NCBI GenBank assembly: GCA_030655595.1
Contig: JAUSNQ010000029.1
Location: 1 to 21,037 of the forward strand
Source of the DNA: Paludibacter sp.
GTDB lineage: Bacteria; Bacteroidota; Bacteroidia; Bacteroidales; Paludibacteraceae
DNA length: 21,037 nt
Reading direction: 5' to 3'
The stretch's first letter is position 1; each line of letters opens with the position of its first letter. The notes below the pieces were generated by a model. It made no database searches. It saw nothing but the letters and a program-made list of their open reading frames with translations, and had not been told where the DNA came from. The translations under genes and the position numbers were made by a program. Positions 1 through 7,020 of this stretch are shown here, piece after piece.

Positions 1-314
1 AAAAATTTGAGAATAGAAGGACAAACAGAAGCGTGAAAACGCATACCGCCTTTGTACGGACCAATCGAATTACAATGCTGAACACGGTAAGCCATGTTGG
101 TTTGCACATTGCCTTTGTCGTCAACCCAAGTTACACGGAAAGAGAAAATCCGATCGGGAATACAAAGTCTTTCAATTACATTTTGTTTTTCAAACTCGGG
201 GTGAGCGTTATACACTGCTTCGATTGAGTGTAATACTTCCTCAACAGCCTGATGGTACTCAGGTTCATTGGGAAAGCGTCTCTTGAGGTTGTCAAGAACT
301 TGATCTGCTTTCAT
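1..314 (-). CDS. gdhA: NADP-type glutamate dehydrogenase, N-terminal part (cut by window edge)
   Basis: This is the first 104 residues of a hexameric class I glutamate dehydrogenase, which interconverts 2-oxoglutarate plus ammonia and glutamate in the cytoplasm. The ATG is at 314-312 on the minus strand and the frame stays open to the left edge, so the catalytic core and Rossmann domain lie outside. Diagnostic stretches are NEPEYHQAVEEVL near residue 16, IERLCIPDRIF at 48-57, DDKGNVQTN near 65-73 and the substrate-binding GPYKGG at 85-90 with Lys88, followed by MRFHASV and SILKF. The family usually reads an Asn-Leu pair where this copy has Cys-Pro just before SILKF, a mild deviation. It is transcribed away from the OmpA gene's terminator and seems to be its own transcription unit. 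I am sure of the family; NADP rather than NAD preference is inferred from similarity to Bacteroides GdhA. Confidence 0.93.
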   Translation of the reverse strand, partial: MKADQVLDNLKRRFPNEPEYHQAVEEVLHSIEAVYNAHPEFEKQNVIERLCIPDRIFSFRVTWVDDKGNVQTNMAYRVQHCNSIGPYKGGMRFHASVCPSILKF

Positions 315-353
315 AAAAATGTTTCGTTTTTTAGTGATTTATTGTTTCGGCGG

Positions 354-388
354 CAAAAATACAAATTTTATTTAACAATGAAAGCAAA
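354..388 (-). promoter_or_regulatory. Putative Bacteroidales promoter of gdhA
   Basis: Read on the minus strand, TATTTTTG (361-354) fits the Bacteroidetes -7 consensus TAnnTTTG. A TTTG (388-385) lies 23 nt upstream, at the long end of the usual -33 spacing. The start codon is 39 nt downstream of the -7 box. A second copy of the same -7 sequence lies at 423-416 and is an alternative. No Shine-Dalgarno sequence is seen before the ATG, as is normal in this phylum. Confidence 0.45.
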
Positions 389-464
389 AATCAGATTTTT
401 TTTAATATTTAGTAGCAAAAATACCATTTAAACGTGTTTTCTCAATCAATCTTCCAAATAAACA

Positions 465-496
465 AATGTGTCTGAGAATTACTTCTCAGACACATT
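465..496 (-). terminator. Hairpin terminator after the OmpA-family gene
   Basis: A perfect 14-bp inverted repeat (AATGTGTCTGAGAA at 465-478 and its complement at 483-496) encloses the 4-nt loop TTAC. It begins 27 nt past the natural TGA stop (524-526) of the OmpA-family gene. On the minus strand it is followed by the T-rich TTGTTTATTTGG. Position and stem quality fit an intrinsic terminator that also insulates the divergently oriented gdhA promoter region. Confidence 0.8.
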
Positions 497-658
497 CACT
501 TGTGAAAAACCTAAATTATATAATCAAAAATTAACGATAAACTCAACACGTCTGTTTTGTGCTCTGCCCGCAGCAGTACTGTTATCAGCTACCGGAACTC
601 CTTCACCATGACCTTTAGAAGTTAACCTGTTTTCCGACACATTTTTTTCAACGAGGTA

Positions 659-661
659 CTA
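659..661 (-). other. In-frame amber codon interrupting the OmpA-family gene
   Basis: On the minus strand the codons read GCA GTA AAA TAG TAC CTC GTT, giving AVK-stop-YLV. Homologues have a single residue, usually Asn, Lys or Gln, at this point. No frameshift is needed to rejoin the two halves, so this is a point nonsense mutation, a base-call error or a suppressed codon. Confidence 0.9.
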
Positions 662-892
662 TTTTACTGCATCAGCGCGGTTCTGCGACAATATCAGGTT
701 TGCATCATCGGCACCCTGACTATCAGTATGTCCATTAATATCAAGCAAATATGATGTATTTTCTTTCATCACATCAACAACTTGATTTAAAATAGCGAAT
801 GATGTACTCTTGATAATGTCTTTATTGGTTTCAAAATGAATTCCAAGTAACGCCTGACTTAAAATTTTCTTAACTTCTTCTTTGATTTCAGG

Positions 893-1420
893 ACAACCCT
901 TATTGGCTATGATACCAGGAACATCAGGACATTTGTCTAAATAATCCGGAACACCATCATTGTCTGAATCTAATGGACAACCATTTTGATCTACCTGAAC
1001 ATCAGCAGGAGTATTGGGACATTTGTCTAAATAATCAGCAACACCATCATTGTCGGTATCTAACGGACAACCATGTTCATCAACTTTTACATTAGCCGGT
1101 GTATTCGAACATTTGTCAAGATAATCGGCTACTCCGTCATTGTCAGAATCAATCGGACAACCGTTTTTGTCAACTTTTATGCTAAGAGGCGTATTGGGAC
1201 ATTTGTCAAGATAATCAGCGACACCATCTTTGTCAGTATCAATTGGACAACCGTTTTGATCTACCTTTACATTAGCAGGAGTATTGGGACATTTATCCAA
1301 ATAATCAGCAACGCCATCATTGTCGGAATCAACAGGACAACCATTCTTATCAACTTCAACTTTAAGAGGTGTTTTAGGACAAAGGTCATATTTGTCTGCA
1401 ATACCATCTCTGTCAGTATC
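893..1420 (-). repeat. Six tandem TSP3 calcium-binding repeats of 30 codons (90 bp)
   Basis: Six consecutive units encode the pattern D-(S/T)-D-x-D-G-V-A-D-Y-L-D-K-C-P-N-T-P ... V-D-x-x-G-C-P (residues 217 to 392 of the OmpA-family protein). Units 1-5 are exactly 30 residues and unit 6 is shortened near its end. Asp-rich loops bind calcium and the paired Cys residues probably form disulfides in the periplasm. Unit 4 has Ser for the usual Pro after DKC (residue 321). The DNA units are similar but have drifted at synonymous sites, so this is not a very recent amplification. Confidence 0.9.
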
Positions 1421-2270
1421 TTTGGCTTTTCCTATTGAAAACACCAAACTAACTATGTGTTCACCAAATGCATCATTTCCTGGTTTTGCATCGTAAATAG
1501 GCACATTCGGTCCCCTGATTTCTTCACGATTATCATGATTGGTCAGAAAATACAAATATTGATATTGCACAGCAAAAAAATCTGTAATTTGATATTTTAG
1601 TCCAGCTCCCATAGGCACAATTAAATCGGCACCTCCAACAATTATCAAAGGATTAACCTCATCGTTTGATGGGAGACGACTGTAGGTTGCATATCCTACG
1701 CCTAATGCAAAAAACGGAGAGAGTTTTGAATTTTCCTCAATAATATAGCCATTGTTAATTTTATACTTCCCGAGCATATACATATCCAGTTTATTTCCTC
1801 TGAAAAGATTATCAACATCTTTAAAATAACCATATTCACCATAACTACCTTGCAAGCCAAAATCAAAAGAAGGGTTTAAGTAGGTAAACAGGGATATCCC
1901 GCTAGCGATAAAAACCCTGTTGAAATTAAACACACCGTTACCATAGTCGCCATTATACTCATTGAGTACACCACTCAATCCAATTGAGAATTTATGGTCG
2001 GCTGATTGTGCAGAAGCAAACTGCATAAATGCTAAAAAAGCAATTAGAATAAAAATTTTGTTCTTCATGATTGTATTCTTTTAAATTTTACAAGATTTGA
2101 TTCGTTTATTTGCGACAAAGTTCCGATTATTAACACATAATTATTTTACATTTTTAAGATAAATTGTTGCATGATTCACAGATTTTTTACATCCGTACAT
2201 AATAGTTTGCTTTTGATAAAATTAACAAACAATTTCAAAAGAATTATTCATGTATTTAAGTCGATTTTGT

Positions 2271-2278
2271 TAACTTTG
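2271..2278 (+). promoter_or_regulatory. Putative -7 element of the iorA operon promoter
   Basis: TAACTTTG matches the Bacteroidetes -7 consensus TAnnTTTG exactly and is followed by CA. No good TTTG is found about 19-21 nt upstream, so the call rests on the -7 box alone. Transcription would begin near 2285 and give a leader of about 88 nt before the iorA ATG. Confidence 0.5.
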
Positions 2279-2286
2279 CACTTTTT

Positions 2287-2346
2287 ATGGAAAAACACAG
2301 GCATCTACATGATTTATTGTCATATAGATTTCTAAATATGATATAA
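2287..2346 (+). CDS. Possible 19-codon leader mini-ORF before iorA (weak)
   Basis: ATG at 2287 opens a 19-residue frame (MEKHRHLHDLLSYRFLNMI) ending TAA, 26 bp before iorA and starting 9 nt after the -7 element. It holds three His in five residues plus one Tyr and one Phe. A hairpin (2303-2307 and 2309-2312 pairing with 2325-2329 and 2320-2323, 7-nt loop) lies within it. Short frames like this occur by chance and no T-rich terminator follows, so an attenuation role is speculative. Confidence 0.2.
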   Translation: MEKHRHLHDLLSYRFLNMI

Positions 2347-2372
2347 ACATAATACCATTTGAATATTAAAGA

Positions 2373-3968
2373 ATGACAAAAAAAAACGAACTGGTACTGG
2401 GAGCAGAAGCCATTGCTATCGCCGCTATCGACGAGGGAATTTCGGGCGTATATGCTTATCCGGGAACTCCTTCTACTGAAATCACTACCTACATCCAGCA
2501 ATCAGAAGTAGCCAAACAGCAAAAAATCCGATCTAGTTGGTCGGCAAACGAAAAAACAGCCTACGAAGCAGCCCTCGGCATGTCCTACGCCGGAAAAAGA
2601 AGCTTGGTTTGCATGAAACACGTCGGACTGAACGTAGCTGCCGATGCTTTTATCAACTCGGCGGTGACGGGTGTAAACGGCGGACTGGTACTCTTGGTTG
2701 CAGATGACCCATCGATGCATTCTTCTCAGAATGAACAAGATACGCGGTTTTACGCAAAATTTGCTTTCTTGCCTTTGCTTGAGCCATCCAACCAACAAGA
2801 GGCTTACCACTGTGTCCGTCATGCTTTCCGCCTTTCGGAAGAAGTCAAATTACCGGTGATTATCCGCATCACAACACGCCTTTCACATTCACGTTCGGTG
2901 ATTGAACGAACTGCGCCTGTCGAAGCAAATCCGTTGAATCCTGAAACTGATAAATTCAAATGGATTCTGCTACCTGCAAATGCCCGCAAAAGATATGGTG
3001 CTTTGTTGGAGATGCAAAAGAATTTGGTTGCACTTTCTGAAACTTCTGCATTTAATAAGGAAATCGCAGGTGAAGGAGATTTTGGCATCATCGCATTCGG
3101 ACTGGCCTTCAATTATGTTATGGAAATCAACACAGCTCATCAATTGAATATTCCAGTATTGAAAATATCGCAGTATCCGATTCCGGAGCAGACCATCAAA
3201 GCATTTTGCAGTCGCTATTCAAAAGTGATGATTGCAGAAGAAGGCTTCCCCATTTATGAAGAGTTATTGCGCGGGTTTTTCGACAATGGTAAATTCACCG
3301 GCAGATTAGATGGAACACTTCCGCGTACAGGTGAACTATCGCCGGATGCGTTGGCTAAAGCTTTGCTGAAAGAAACGAATGTCACCATGACCATCCCGGA
3401 AATTGTCGCCAACCGCCCACCGGAATTGTGCCAGGGTTGCAGTCACCGCGACTTATACGAAGCCCTAAACATAGCCATCGAAAGCTACGAAAACAAACAT
3501 GTTTTTTCAGACATCGGCTGTTACACACTCGGAGCACTTCCTCCGTACAACGCCATCAGCACCTGCGTAGATATGGGAGCTTCGGTGACCATGGCCAAAG
3601 GTGCTTCCGATGCAGGTCTACATCCTGCCGTGGCGGTTATCGGCGATTCGACCTTTACCCACTCCGGCATAACCGGTTTGTTGGATGCGGTAAACGACAA
3701 GACACCGATGACACTGATTATCTCGGATAATTATACAACGGCTATGACCGGGGGACAGGATTCATCCGGCACCAATAAATTGCAACAAATCTGTGAAGGC
3801 ATCGGGGTTGAAAAGGAACACATCCACATGATTGTTCCACTGAAAAAGAATCTCGAAGAAAATATAGCCACATTGAAATCTGCATTTGATTATCAAGGCG
3901 TTTCGGTTATACTGGCTTGCCGCGAGTGTATTCAAACATTAAGAAGAAGAAAAAATATAAAAAAATAA
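2373..3968 (+). CDS. iorA: Indolepyruvate:ferredoxin oxidoreductase, alpha subunit
   Basis: This is the thiamine-diphosphate catalytic subunit of the enzyme that oxidatively decarboxylates aryl pyruvates (indolepyruvate, phenylpyruvate, hydroxyphenylpyruvate) to arylacetyl-CoA with ferredoxin as acceptor. It can also run in reverse as a reductive carboxylase. The pyrimidine-binding domain is at about 5-180, with AYPGTPSTE at 28-36 and the likely catalytic Glu60 in SANEK. A middle domain follows at about 230-320. The TPP-binding domain runs from CQGCSH (353-358) through GDSTF (Asp425) to DNYTTAMTGGQ. At 531 aa it lacks the C-terminal two-cluster ferredoxin domain of archaeal IorA, which is about 100 residues longer; only a lone CREC remains near the end. 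The chosen ATG precedes a full family N-terminus. iorB starts 6 nt downstream, so the two are surely co-transcribed. Confidence 0.93.
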   Translation: MTKKNELVLGAEAIAIAAIDEGISGVYAYPGTPSTEITTYIQQSEVAKQQKIRSSWSANEKTAYEAALGMSYAGKRSLVCMKHVGLNVAADAFINSAVTGVNGGLVLLVADDPSMHSSQNEQDTRFYAKFAFLPLLEPSNQQEAYHCVRHAFRLSEEVKLPVIIRITTRLSHSRSVIERTAPVEANPLNPETDKFKWILLPANARKRYGALLEMQKNLVALSETSAFNKEIAGEGDFGIIAFGLAFNYVMEINTAHQLNIPVLKISQYPIPEQTIKAFCSRYSKVMIAEEGFPIYEELLRGFFDNGKFTGRLDGTLPRTGELSPDALAKALLKETNVTMTIPEIVANRPPELCQGCSHRDLYEALNIAIESYENKHVFSDIGCYTLGALPPYNAISTCVDMGASVTMAKGASDAGLHPAVAVIGDSTFTHSGITGLLDAVNDKTPMTLIISDNYTTAMTGGQDSSGTNKLQQICEGIGVEKEHIHMIVPLKKNLEENIATLKSAFDYQGVSVILACRECIQTLRRRKNIKK

Positions 3969-3974
3969 TACACC

Positions 3975-4547
3975 ATGATCAACAATATCATATTAGCAGG
4001 AGTTGGCGGTCAGGGTATTCTGACCATAGCGGCCATCATTGATTATGCCGCCATGCAAAAAAATCTTTTCATCAAACAGGCAGAAGTACATGGCATGAGT
4101 CAGCGTGGTGGTGCTGTAGAATCGCACCTGCGCATCTCCGACAGAGAAATCTATTCTGATCTGATTTCCAAAGGAGAAGCCAGCATCATTCTTTCACTTG
4201 AACCGATGGAAGCCCTGCGTTATTTGCCGTTTTTGGCCAACGACGGGGTTATCATCACAGCCACAAAACCTTTTGTGAATATCACGAATTACCCTGACGA
4301 ACAAGCAGTGCTTGAAAGTATCAAAAAGACTGGCAAATTTATTCAGTTGGTAGATGCTGAGGCCATTGCCACAAAGGCCGGAAGCATCAAAACGGTGAAT
4401 GTGGTGATGATCGGCGCAGCAGCCAACTACCTTGGATTTACCAAAGAAGAGCTGAGGGAAAGCATCCGCGCTATGTTCAGCAACAAAGGAGAAGCGGTTG
4501 TGGAGATGAATTTGAAGGCGTTTGAAATGGGATGTGAAACATATTAA
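3975..4547 (+). CDS. iorB: Indolepyruvate:ferredoxin oxidoreductase, beta subunit
   Basis: This 190-aa protein is the second subunit of the aryl-pyruvate oxidoreductase and carries the pyruvate/ketoacid oxidoreductase gamma-type domain. Family signatures are ILAGVGGQGIL at about residues 6-16 and AEVHGMSQRGGAVESHLR at about 37-54, which form part of the coenzyme A / interdomain region. The length is normal for bacterial IorB. Spacing of 6 nt after iorA and 15 nt before paaK indicates a tightly coupled operon. No iron-sulfur cysteine cluster is visible in this subunit, so, with the ferredoxin domain missing from IorA, electrons must pass to a partner encoded elsewhere. Confidence 0.92.
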   Translation: MINNIILAGVGGQGILTIAAIIDYAAMQKNLFIKQAEVHGMSQRGGAVESHLRISDREIYSDLISKGEASIILSLEPMEALRYLPFLANDGVIITATKPFVNITNYPDEQAVLESIKKTGKFIQLVDAEAIATKAGSIKTVNVVMIGAAANYLGFTKEELRESIRAMFSNKGEAVVEMNLKAFEMGCETY

Positions 4548-4562
4548 CACGAAAATACCACC

Positions 4563-5861
4563 ATGATTTGGAACGAATTTATTGAAACCGCCGACAGGGA
4601 AAAACTGAAGGAAATCCAAAATGAGCGTTTTATCAAGATGATTGAACGCATGTACTACAATGTACCTTTCTATAGGAGAAAACTGACTGAAGCAGGAATT
4701 GAACCGCGCGACATCAAAAGCATTGATCAACTGAAGGATTTGCCTTTCACTGTAAAAGATGACTTGCGCGATAATTATCCCTTCGGACTTTTCACCGTTC
4801 CCCAAAGTCAAATTGTCAGGCTGCACGCTTCCAGTGGCACAACCGGCAAACCGACTGTGGTGGGTTACACCAAAAACGACCTGCAACTGTGGAGCGAAGT
4901 CGTAGCCCGCTCGCTTACCATGGCAGGAGTTACCAAAGAAGACATCATACAGGTAGCTTATGGTTACGGATTATTTACCGGCGGTTTGGGTGTACATTAC
5001 GGTGCGGAAAAAGTTGGCGCTTCTGTAATTCCAATTTCAGGAGGTAACACAAAAAAACAATTACAACTGATGGTTGACTTCGGTTCCACCGTAATTGCCT
5101 GTACACCTTCGTATGCTGCACACTTAGGTGAGAGTCTTGCTGCCGCTGGAATCGACCGCAAAGAGGTCAAACTCAGAGCCGGGATTTTCGGTGCAGAGCC
5201 ATGGACAAACGAACTTCGCAAACAAGTTGAGAGCCTGCTCGGAATTAAAGCCTTTGATATCTATGGTTTGAGTGAAATAATCGGCCCGGGGGTTTCGATG
5301 GAGTGCGAATGTCAGAACGGTATGCATATTTTCGAGGACCACTTTATCCCTGAAATTATCGACCCGAAAACATTGGAAGTATTACCTTATGGCGAGTTGG
5401 GAGAATTGGTATTTACGACCATCACCAAAGAAGCCATGCCACTGCTCCGCTACCGCACCCGCGACCTCACAAGATTGCATATCGATAAATGCGACTGCGG
5501 TCGAACACTTGTCAGGATGGAAAAATGCATGGGCAGAAGCGACGATATGCTCATCATCCGGGGAGTCAACGTGTTCCCATCACAGGTCGAAGCTGTACTG
5601 CTCGAAATGAGTGAGGCCAGTCCGCACTACCAGTTGGTGGTCAACCGCGAAAACAACCTCGACACCCTGGAAATCAATGTCGAAATCGACGATCAGTTCT
5701 GGTCCGATGAAATCAAGACATTGGAGAACCTAAAAAAGAGATTCCAACATAACATCGCGAGCGCTTTGGGTATATCAGCCAAAATCAATTTGGTTGAACC
5801 ATTCTCCATCGTCCGTTCCGAAGGCAAAGCAAAAAGAGTAATTGATAACAGGAGCATCTAG
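4563..5861 (+). CDS. paaK: Phenylacetate-CoA ligase (AMP-forming)
   Basis: This 432-aa adenylate-forming enzyme links arylacetates such as phenylacetate or indoleacetate to coenzyme A using ATP. The P-loop-like motif [17 protein letters not shown] is at about residues 90-106. [16 protein letters not shown] carries the acyl-adenylate motif, and [19 protein letters not shown] and the hinge [21 protein letters not shown] complete the set, followed by the small C-terminal AMP-binding domain. Cys residues in KCDCGRT may bind a metal. Length and order are typical of PaaK, also annotated as coenzyme F390 synthetase in Bacteroides. It lies directly behind iorAB, so the product or substrate of IorAB, arylacetyl-CoA, is shared. 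The stop is TAG, which lies at the start of a 14-bp-period repeat (5861-5902). Confidence 0.93.
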   Translation: MIWNEFIETADREKLKEIQNERFIKMIERMYYNVPFYRRKLTEAGIEPRDIKSIDQLKDLPFTVKDDLRDNYPFGLFTVPQSQIVRLHASSGTTGKPTVVGYTKNDLQLWSEVVARSLTMAGVTKEDIIQVAYGYGLFTGGLGVHYGAEKVGASVIPISGGNTKKQLQLMVDFGSTVIACTPSYAAHLGESLAAAGIDRKEVKLRAGIFGAEPWTNELRKQVESLLGIKAFDIYGLSEIIGPGVSMECECQNGMHIFEDHFIPEIIDPKTLEVLPYGELGELVFTTITKEAMPLLRYRTRDLTRLHIDKCDCGRTLVRMEKCMGRSDDMLIIRGVNVFPSQVEAVLLEMSEASPHYQLVVNRENNLDTLEINVEIDDQFWSDEIKTLENLKKRFQHNIASALGISAKINLVEPFSIVRSEGKAKRVIDNRSI

Positions 5862-5956
5862 TGGTTAGTGATTAGTGGTTAGTTTTGGGTTAAGGGTTTA
5901 AGAGATGTTTTTACTTTTGTGATTCCTTAGTATTCCTTTTGTGCCTTTTGTGGTTT
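5859..5956. repeat. Degenerate tandem repeats between paaK and the ACT gene
   Basis: The left half has three 14-bp units (5861-5902): GTGGTTAGTGATTA, GTGGTTAGTTTTGG and GTTAAGGGTTTAAG. The right half (about 5914-5956) has short units built on CCTTTTGTG, ending in CCTTTTGTGGTTT. Read on the minus strand, that end gives AAACCACAAAAGGCAC, related to the repeats at 6948-6976 and 6990-7020. No coding frame fits. It occupies most of the 121-bp gap. Confidence 0.65.
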
Positions 5957-5982
5957 AAAAATAAATAATAAACAATAAGATT

Positions 5983-6408
5983 ATGATCATCAAACAATTA
6001 TCTGTTTTCTTAGAAAACAAAACAGGCAGGCTCACTGAAATGACTAGAATTTTGACTGAAAACAACATCAACATTTCAGCTTTCAGCATTGCCGACACGG
6101 CTGATTTTGGCATTGTGAGGTGCATTGTATCCAAACCCGAAGAAGCCATCAAAGTATTGAAAGAGAATCATTTTTCAGTCAATATCACCGATGTGGTCTG
6201 CATGATTGTACCGCACGAACCTGGAGGATTATATCAGGCGTTGAAGATCCTATCCGACAACAATGTACCGGTTGAATACATGTACGCCTTTGCTTTCGAT
6301 AATGCTGCCAGCGTGGTTATCCGTTCCGAATCGAACGAGGAAGTAATTAAAGTGCTGGAGGTAAATCAGATGAAATTGCTGAAGGCAAGTGATATTTATC
6401 AGATTTAA
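5983..6408 (+). CDS. Tandem ACT-domain protein, probable amino acid sensor
   Basis: This small cytoplasmic protein of 141 aa consists of two ACT domains, about residues 3-68 and 71-137. The first begins IKQLSVFLENKTGRLTEMTRIL, with the usual ACT ligand-loop pattern (NKxGRL) followed by NNINISAFSIADTADFGIVRCIV. The second, at MIVPHEPGGLYQALKILSDNNVPVEYMYAF, repeats the pattern (PGGL). No catalytic domain is attached. Free-standing double-ACT proteins usually bind an amino acid and modulate a partner enzyme or regulator. Next to iorAB-paaK and an aminotransferase, an aromatic amino acid is the likely ligand; that is inference. It sits 121 bp after paaK across a repeat-filled gap, so it may be in the same transcript. 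Confidence 0.85.
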   Translation: MIIKQLSVFLENKTGRLTEMTRILTENNINISAFSIADTADFGIVRCIVSKPEEAIKVLKENHFSVNITDVVCMIVPHEPGGLYQALKILSDNNVPVEYMYAFAFDNAASVVIRSESNEEVIKVLEVNQMKLLKASDIYQI

Positions 6409-6427
6409 TGCAGATTTTTTGTTTTTT

Positions 6428-6457
6428 ACCATATAAGGCATATAAGAAACATATAAG
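6428..6457 (+). repeat. Intergenic repeat, copy 1 (ACCATATAAGGCA family)
   Basis: A 30-bp element starts ACCATATAAGGCATATAAG and ends AAACATATAAG. It matches the copy at 6990-7019 at 28 of 30 positions and is more distantly related to the copy at 6948-6976. It lies in the gap between the ACT gene and the thioesterase gene. Confidence 0.75.
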
Positions 6458-6499
6458 TTCTTTGTTATTTTCTGATGTGATAAGAATCTTATTTACATT

Positions 6500-6519
6500 A
6501 ATTTCTGACATGAGAAATT
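6500..6519. promoter_or_regulatory. Small inverted repeat upstream of the thioesterase gene
   Basis: AATTTCT and its complement AGAAATT flank the 6-nt centre GACATG, 21 bp before the thioesterase ATG. It could be an operator or a weak hairpin. No matching regulator is recognised in the window. Confidence 0.25.
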
Positions 6520-6540
6520 TGACATATACATACAAATAAC

Positions 6541-6942
6541 ATGAGCAGTAAGTGTTTTGAATACTTTAAAGGTGACAATTTTGCGCGGGAGAATGGGATT
6601 GAACTGGTAAGCTGCAGTCCCGGTCATGCCATTGCCAAAGTTGAAATAAACGAACGACATCTGAACGGAGCCGGCGTGGTACATGGCGGACTGCTATTTA
6701 CGTTGGCCGATTTCGCATTTGCTGCCGCCACCAATTCCTACGGGAAAGTTGCGTTATCAATCAATGCTTCCATTAATTTCTTCGAAAAAAGCAATTCAGG
6801 AACACTGATAGCAGAAGCAACGGAGATATCCCGCAGTAACAAGTTGATTCATTGCGACATCAATATCCGGCAAGAAAACGGTTCGCTACTCGCAAACTTT
6901 AAAGGAACGGCTTATGTAACAAAGACTGATATTGAATTTTGA
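6541..6942 (+). CDS. paaI: PaaI-type hotdog-fold acyl-CoA thioesterase
   Basis: This 133-aa single hotdog domain probably hydrolyses aryl-acetyl-CoA thioesters to the free acid and CoA. The active-site region NGAGVVHGGLLFTLADFAFA (residues 42-61) followed by AATNSYG closely follows the E. coli PaaI pattern, including HGG at 48-50 and the likely catalytic Asp57 (equivalent to PaaI Asp61). The length is normal for the family. PaaI enzymes act on phenylacetyl-CoA and hydroxylated relatives, which fits its place between iorAB-paaK and the aminotransferase. It would release arylacetate from the IorAB product or rescue trapped CoA. It follows the ACT gene by 132 bp, so a separate promoter is possible. 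Confidence 0.88.
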   Translation: MSSKCFEYFKGDNFARENGIELVSCSPGHAIAKVEINERHLNGAGVVHGGLLFTLADFAFAAATNSYGKVALSINASINFFEKSNSGTLIAEATEISRSNKLIHCDINIRQENGSLLANFKGTAYVTKTDIEF

Positions 6943-6947
6943 TTTAA

Positions 6948-7020
6948 ACCACATAAGGCACGTTAGAACACTTTAGTTTAGATAATATAACCATATAAGG
7001 CATTTAAGAAACATATAATA
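6948..7020 (+). repeat. Intergenic repeat, copies 2 and 3, running into the aminotransferase start
   Basis: Copy 2 (6948-6976) begins ACCACATAAGGCACGTTAG. Copy 3 (6990-7020) begins ACCATATAAGGCATTTAAG and ends at the ATG of the aminotransferase gene, whose first base it supplies. Both point the same way as copy 1 (6428-6457). They fill nearly all of the 77-bp gap between the thioesterase and aminotransferase genes. Confidence 0.75.

Larger units (their letters stand above)
524..2068 (-). pseudogene. OmpA-family outer-membrane protein with TSP3 repeats, interrupted by in-frame TAG
   Basis: This encodes an outer-membrane beta-barrel porin anchored to peptidoglycan. The signal peptide is about residues 1-20 (KNKIFILIAFLAFMQFASA, cleaved before QSADHK). 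An 8-strand-type barrel spans about 21-212, six thrombospondin type-3 calcium repeats about 217-392, and an OmpA-like peptidoglycan domain starts near 405. After NRADAVK (residue 469) the frame meets TAG at 661-659. The same frame then continues without other change for 44 residues (YLVEKNVSEN... to ...RRVEFIVNF) to TGA at 524-526, exactly the expected family C-terminus. If TAG is a real stop, the product is 469 aa (659-2068). It keeps the likely peptidoglycan-binding Asp449 and Arg464 but lacks the end of the domain including the conserved NRRVEF strand. One base change from a Lys or Gln codon (AAG/CAG) explains it. TAG also ends paaK in this window, which argues against a reassigned code. 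A sequencing error cannot be excluded. Confidence 0.85.
2069..2372. other. Divergent intergenic region between OmpA-family gene and iorA
   Basis: This is 304 bp of AT-rich DNA. It holds a good -7 element for the plus strand (2271-2278), a 60-bp mini-ORF (2287-2346) and a small hairpin (2303-2329), all in what would be the iorA leader. For the minus strand the best -7 candidate is GAACTTTG (2123-2116), one mismatch from TAnnTTTG, with no clear -33 partner. Nothing else is recognised. Confidence 0.6.

Noticed and set aside
33..227. A 64-codon plus-strand frame at the left edge
   Set aside because: It is antisense to the clearly recognisable glutamate dehydrogenase N-terminus.
659..661. TAG as a reassigned sense codon
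   Set aside because: paaK ends with TAG at its expected C-terminus (5859-5861), and no other gene here has an internal TAG, so reassignment is unlikely.
1073..1438. A 121-codon plus-strand frame with internal repeats
   Set aside because: It is the complement of the TSP3 repeat coding region; its repeats simply mirror those units.
4194..4886. A 230-codon open frame on the minus strand opposite iorB and paaK
   Set aside because: It lies fully antisense to two genes with unmistakable family motifs, has no recognisable domain and no promoter; it is a codon-bias shadow.
5859..5956. CRISPR-like array between paaK and the ACT gene
   Set aside because: Units are too short and degenerate, with no conserved repeat of 25-40 bp, no unique spacers and no cas genes.
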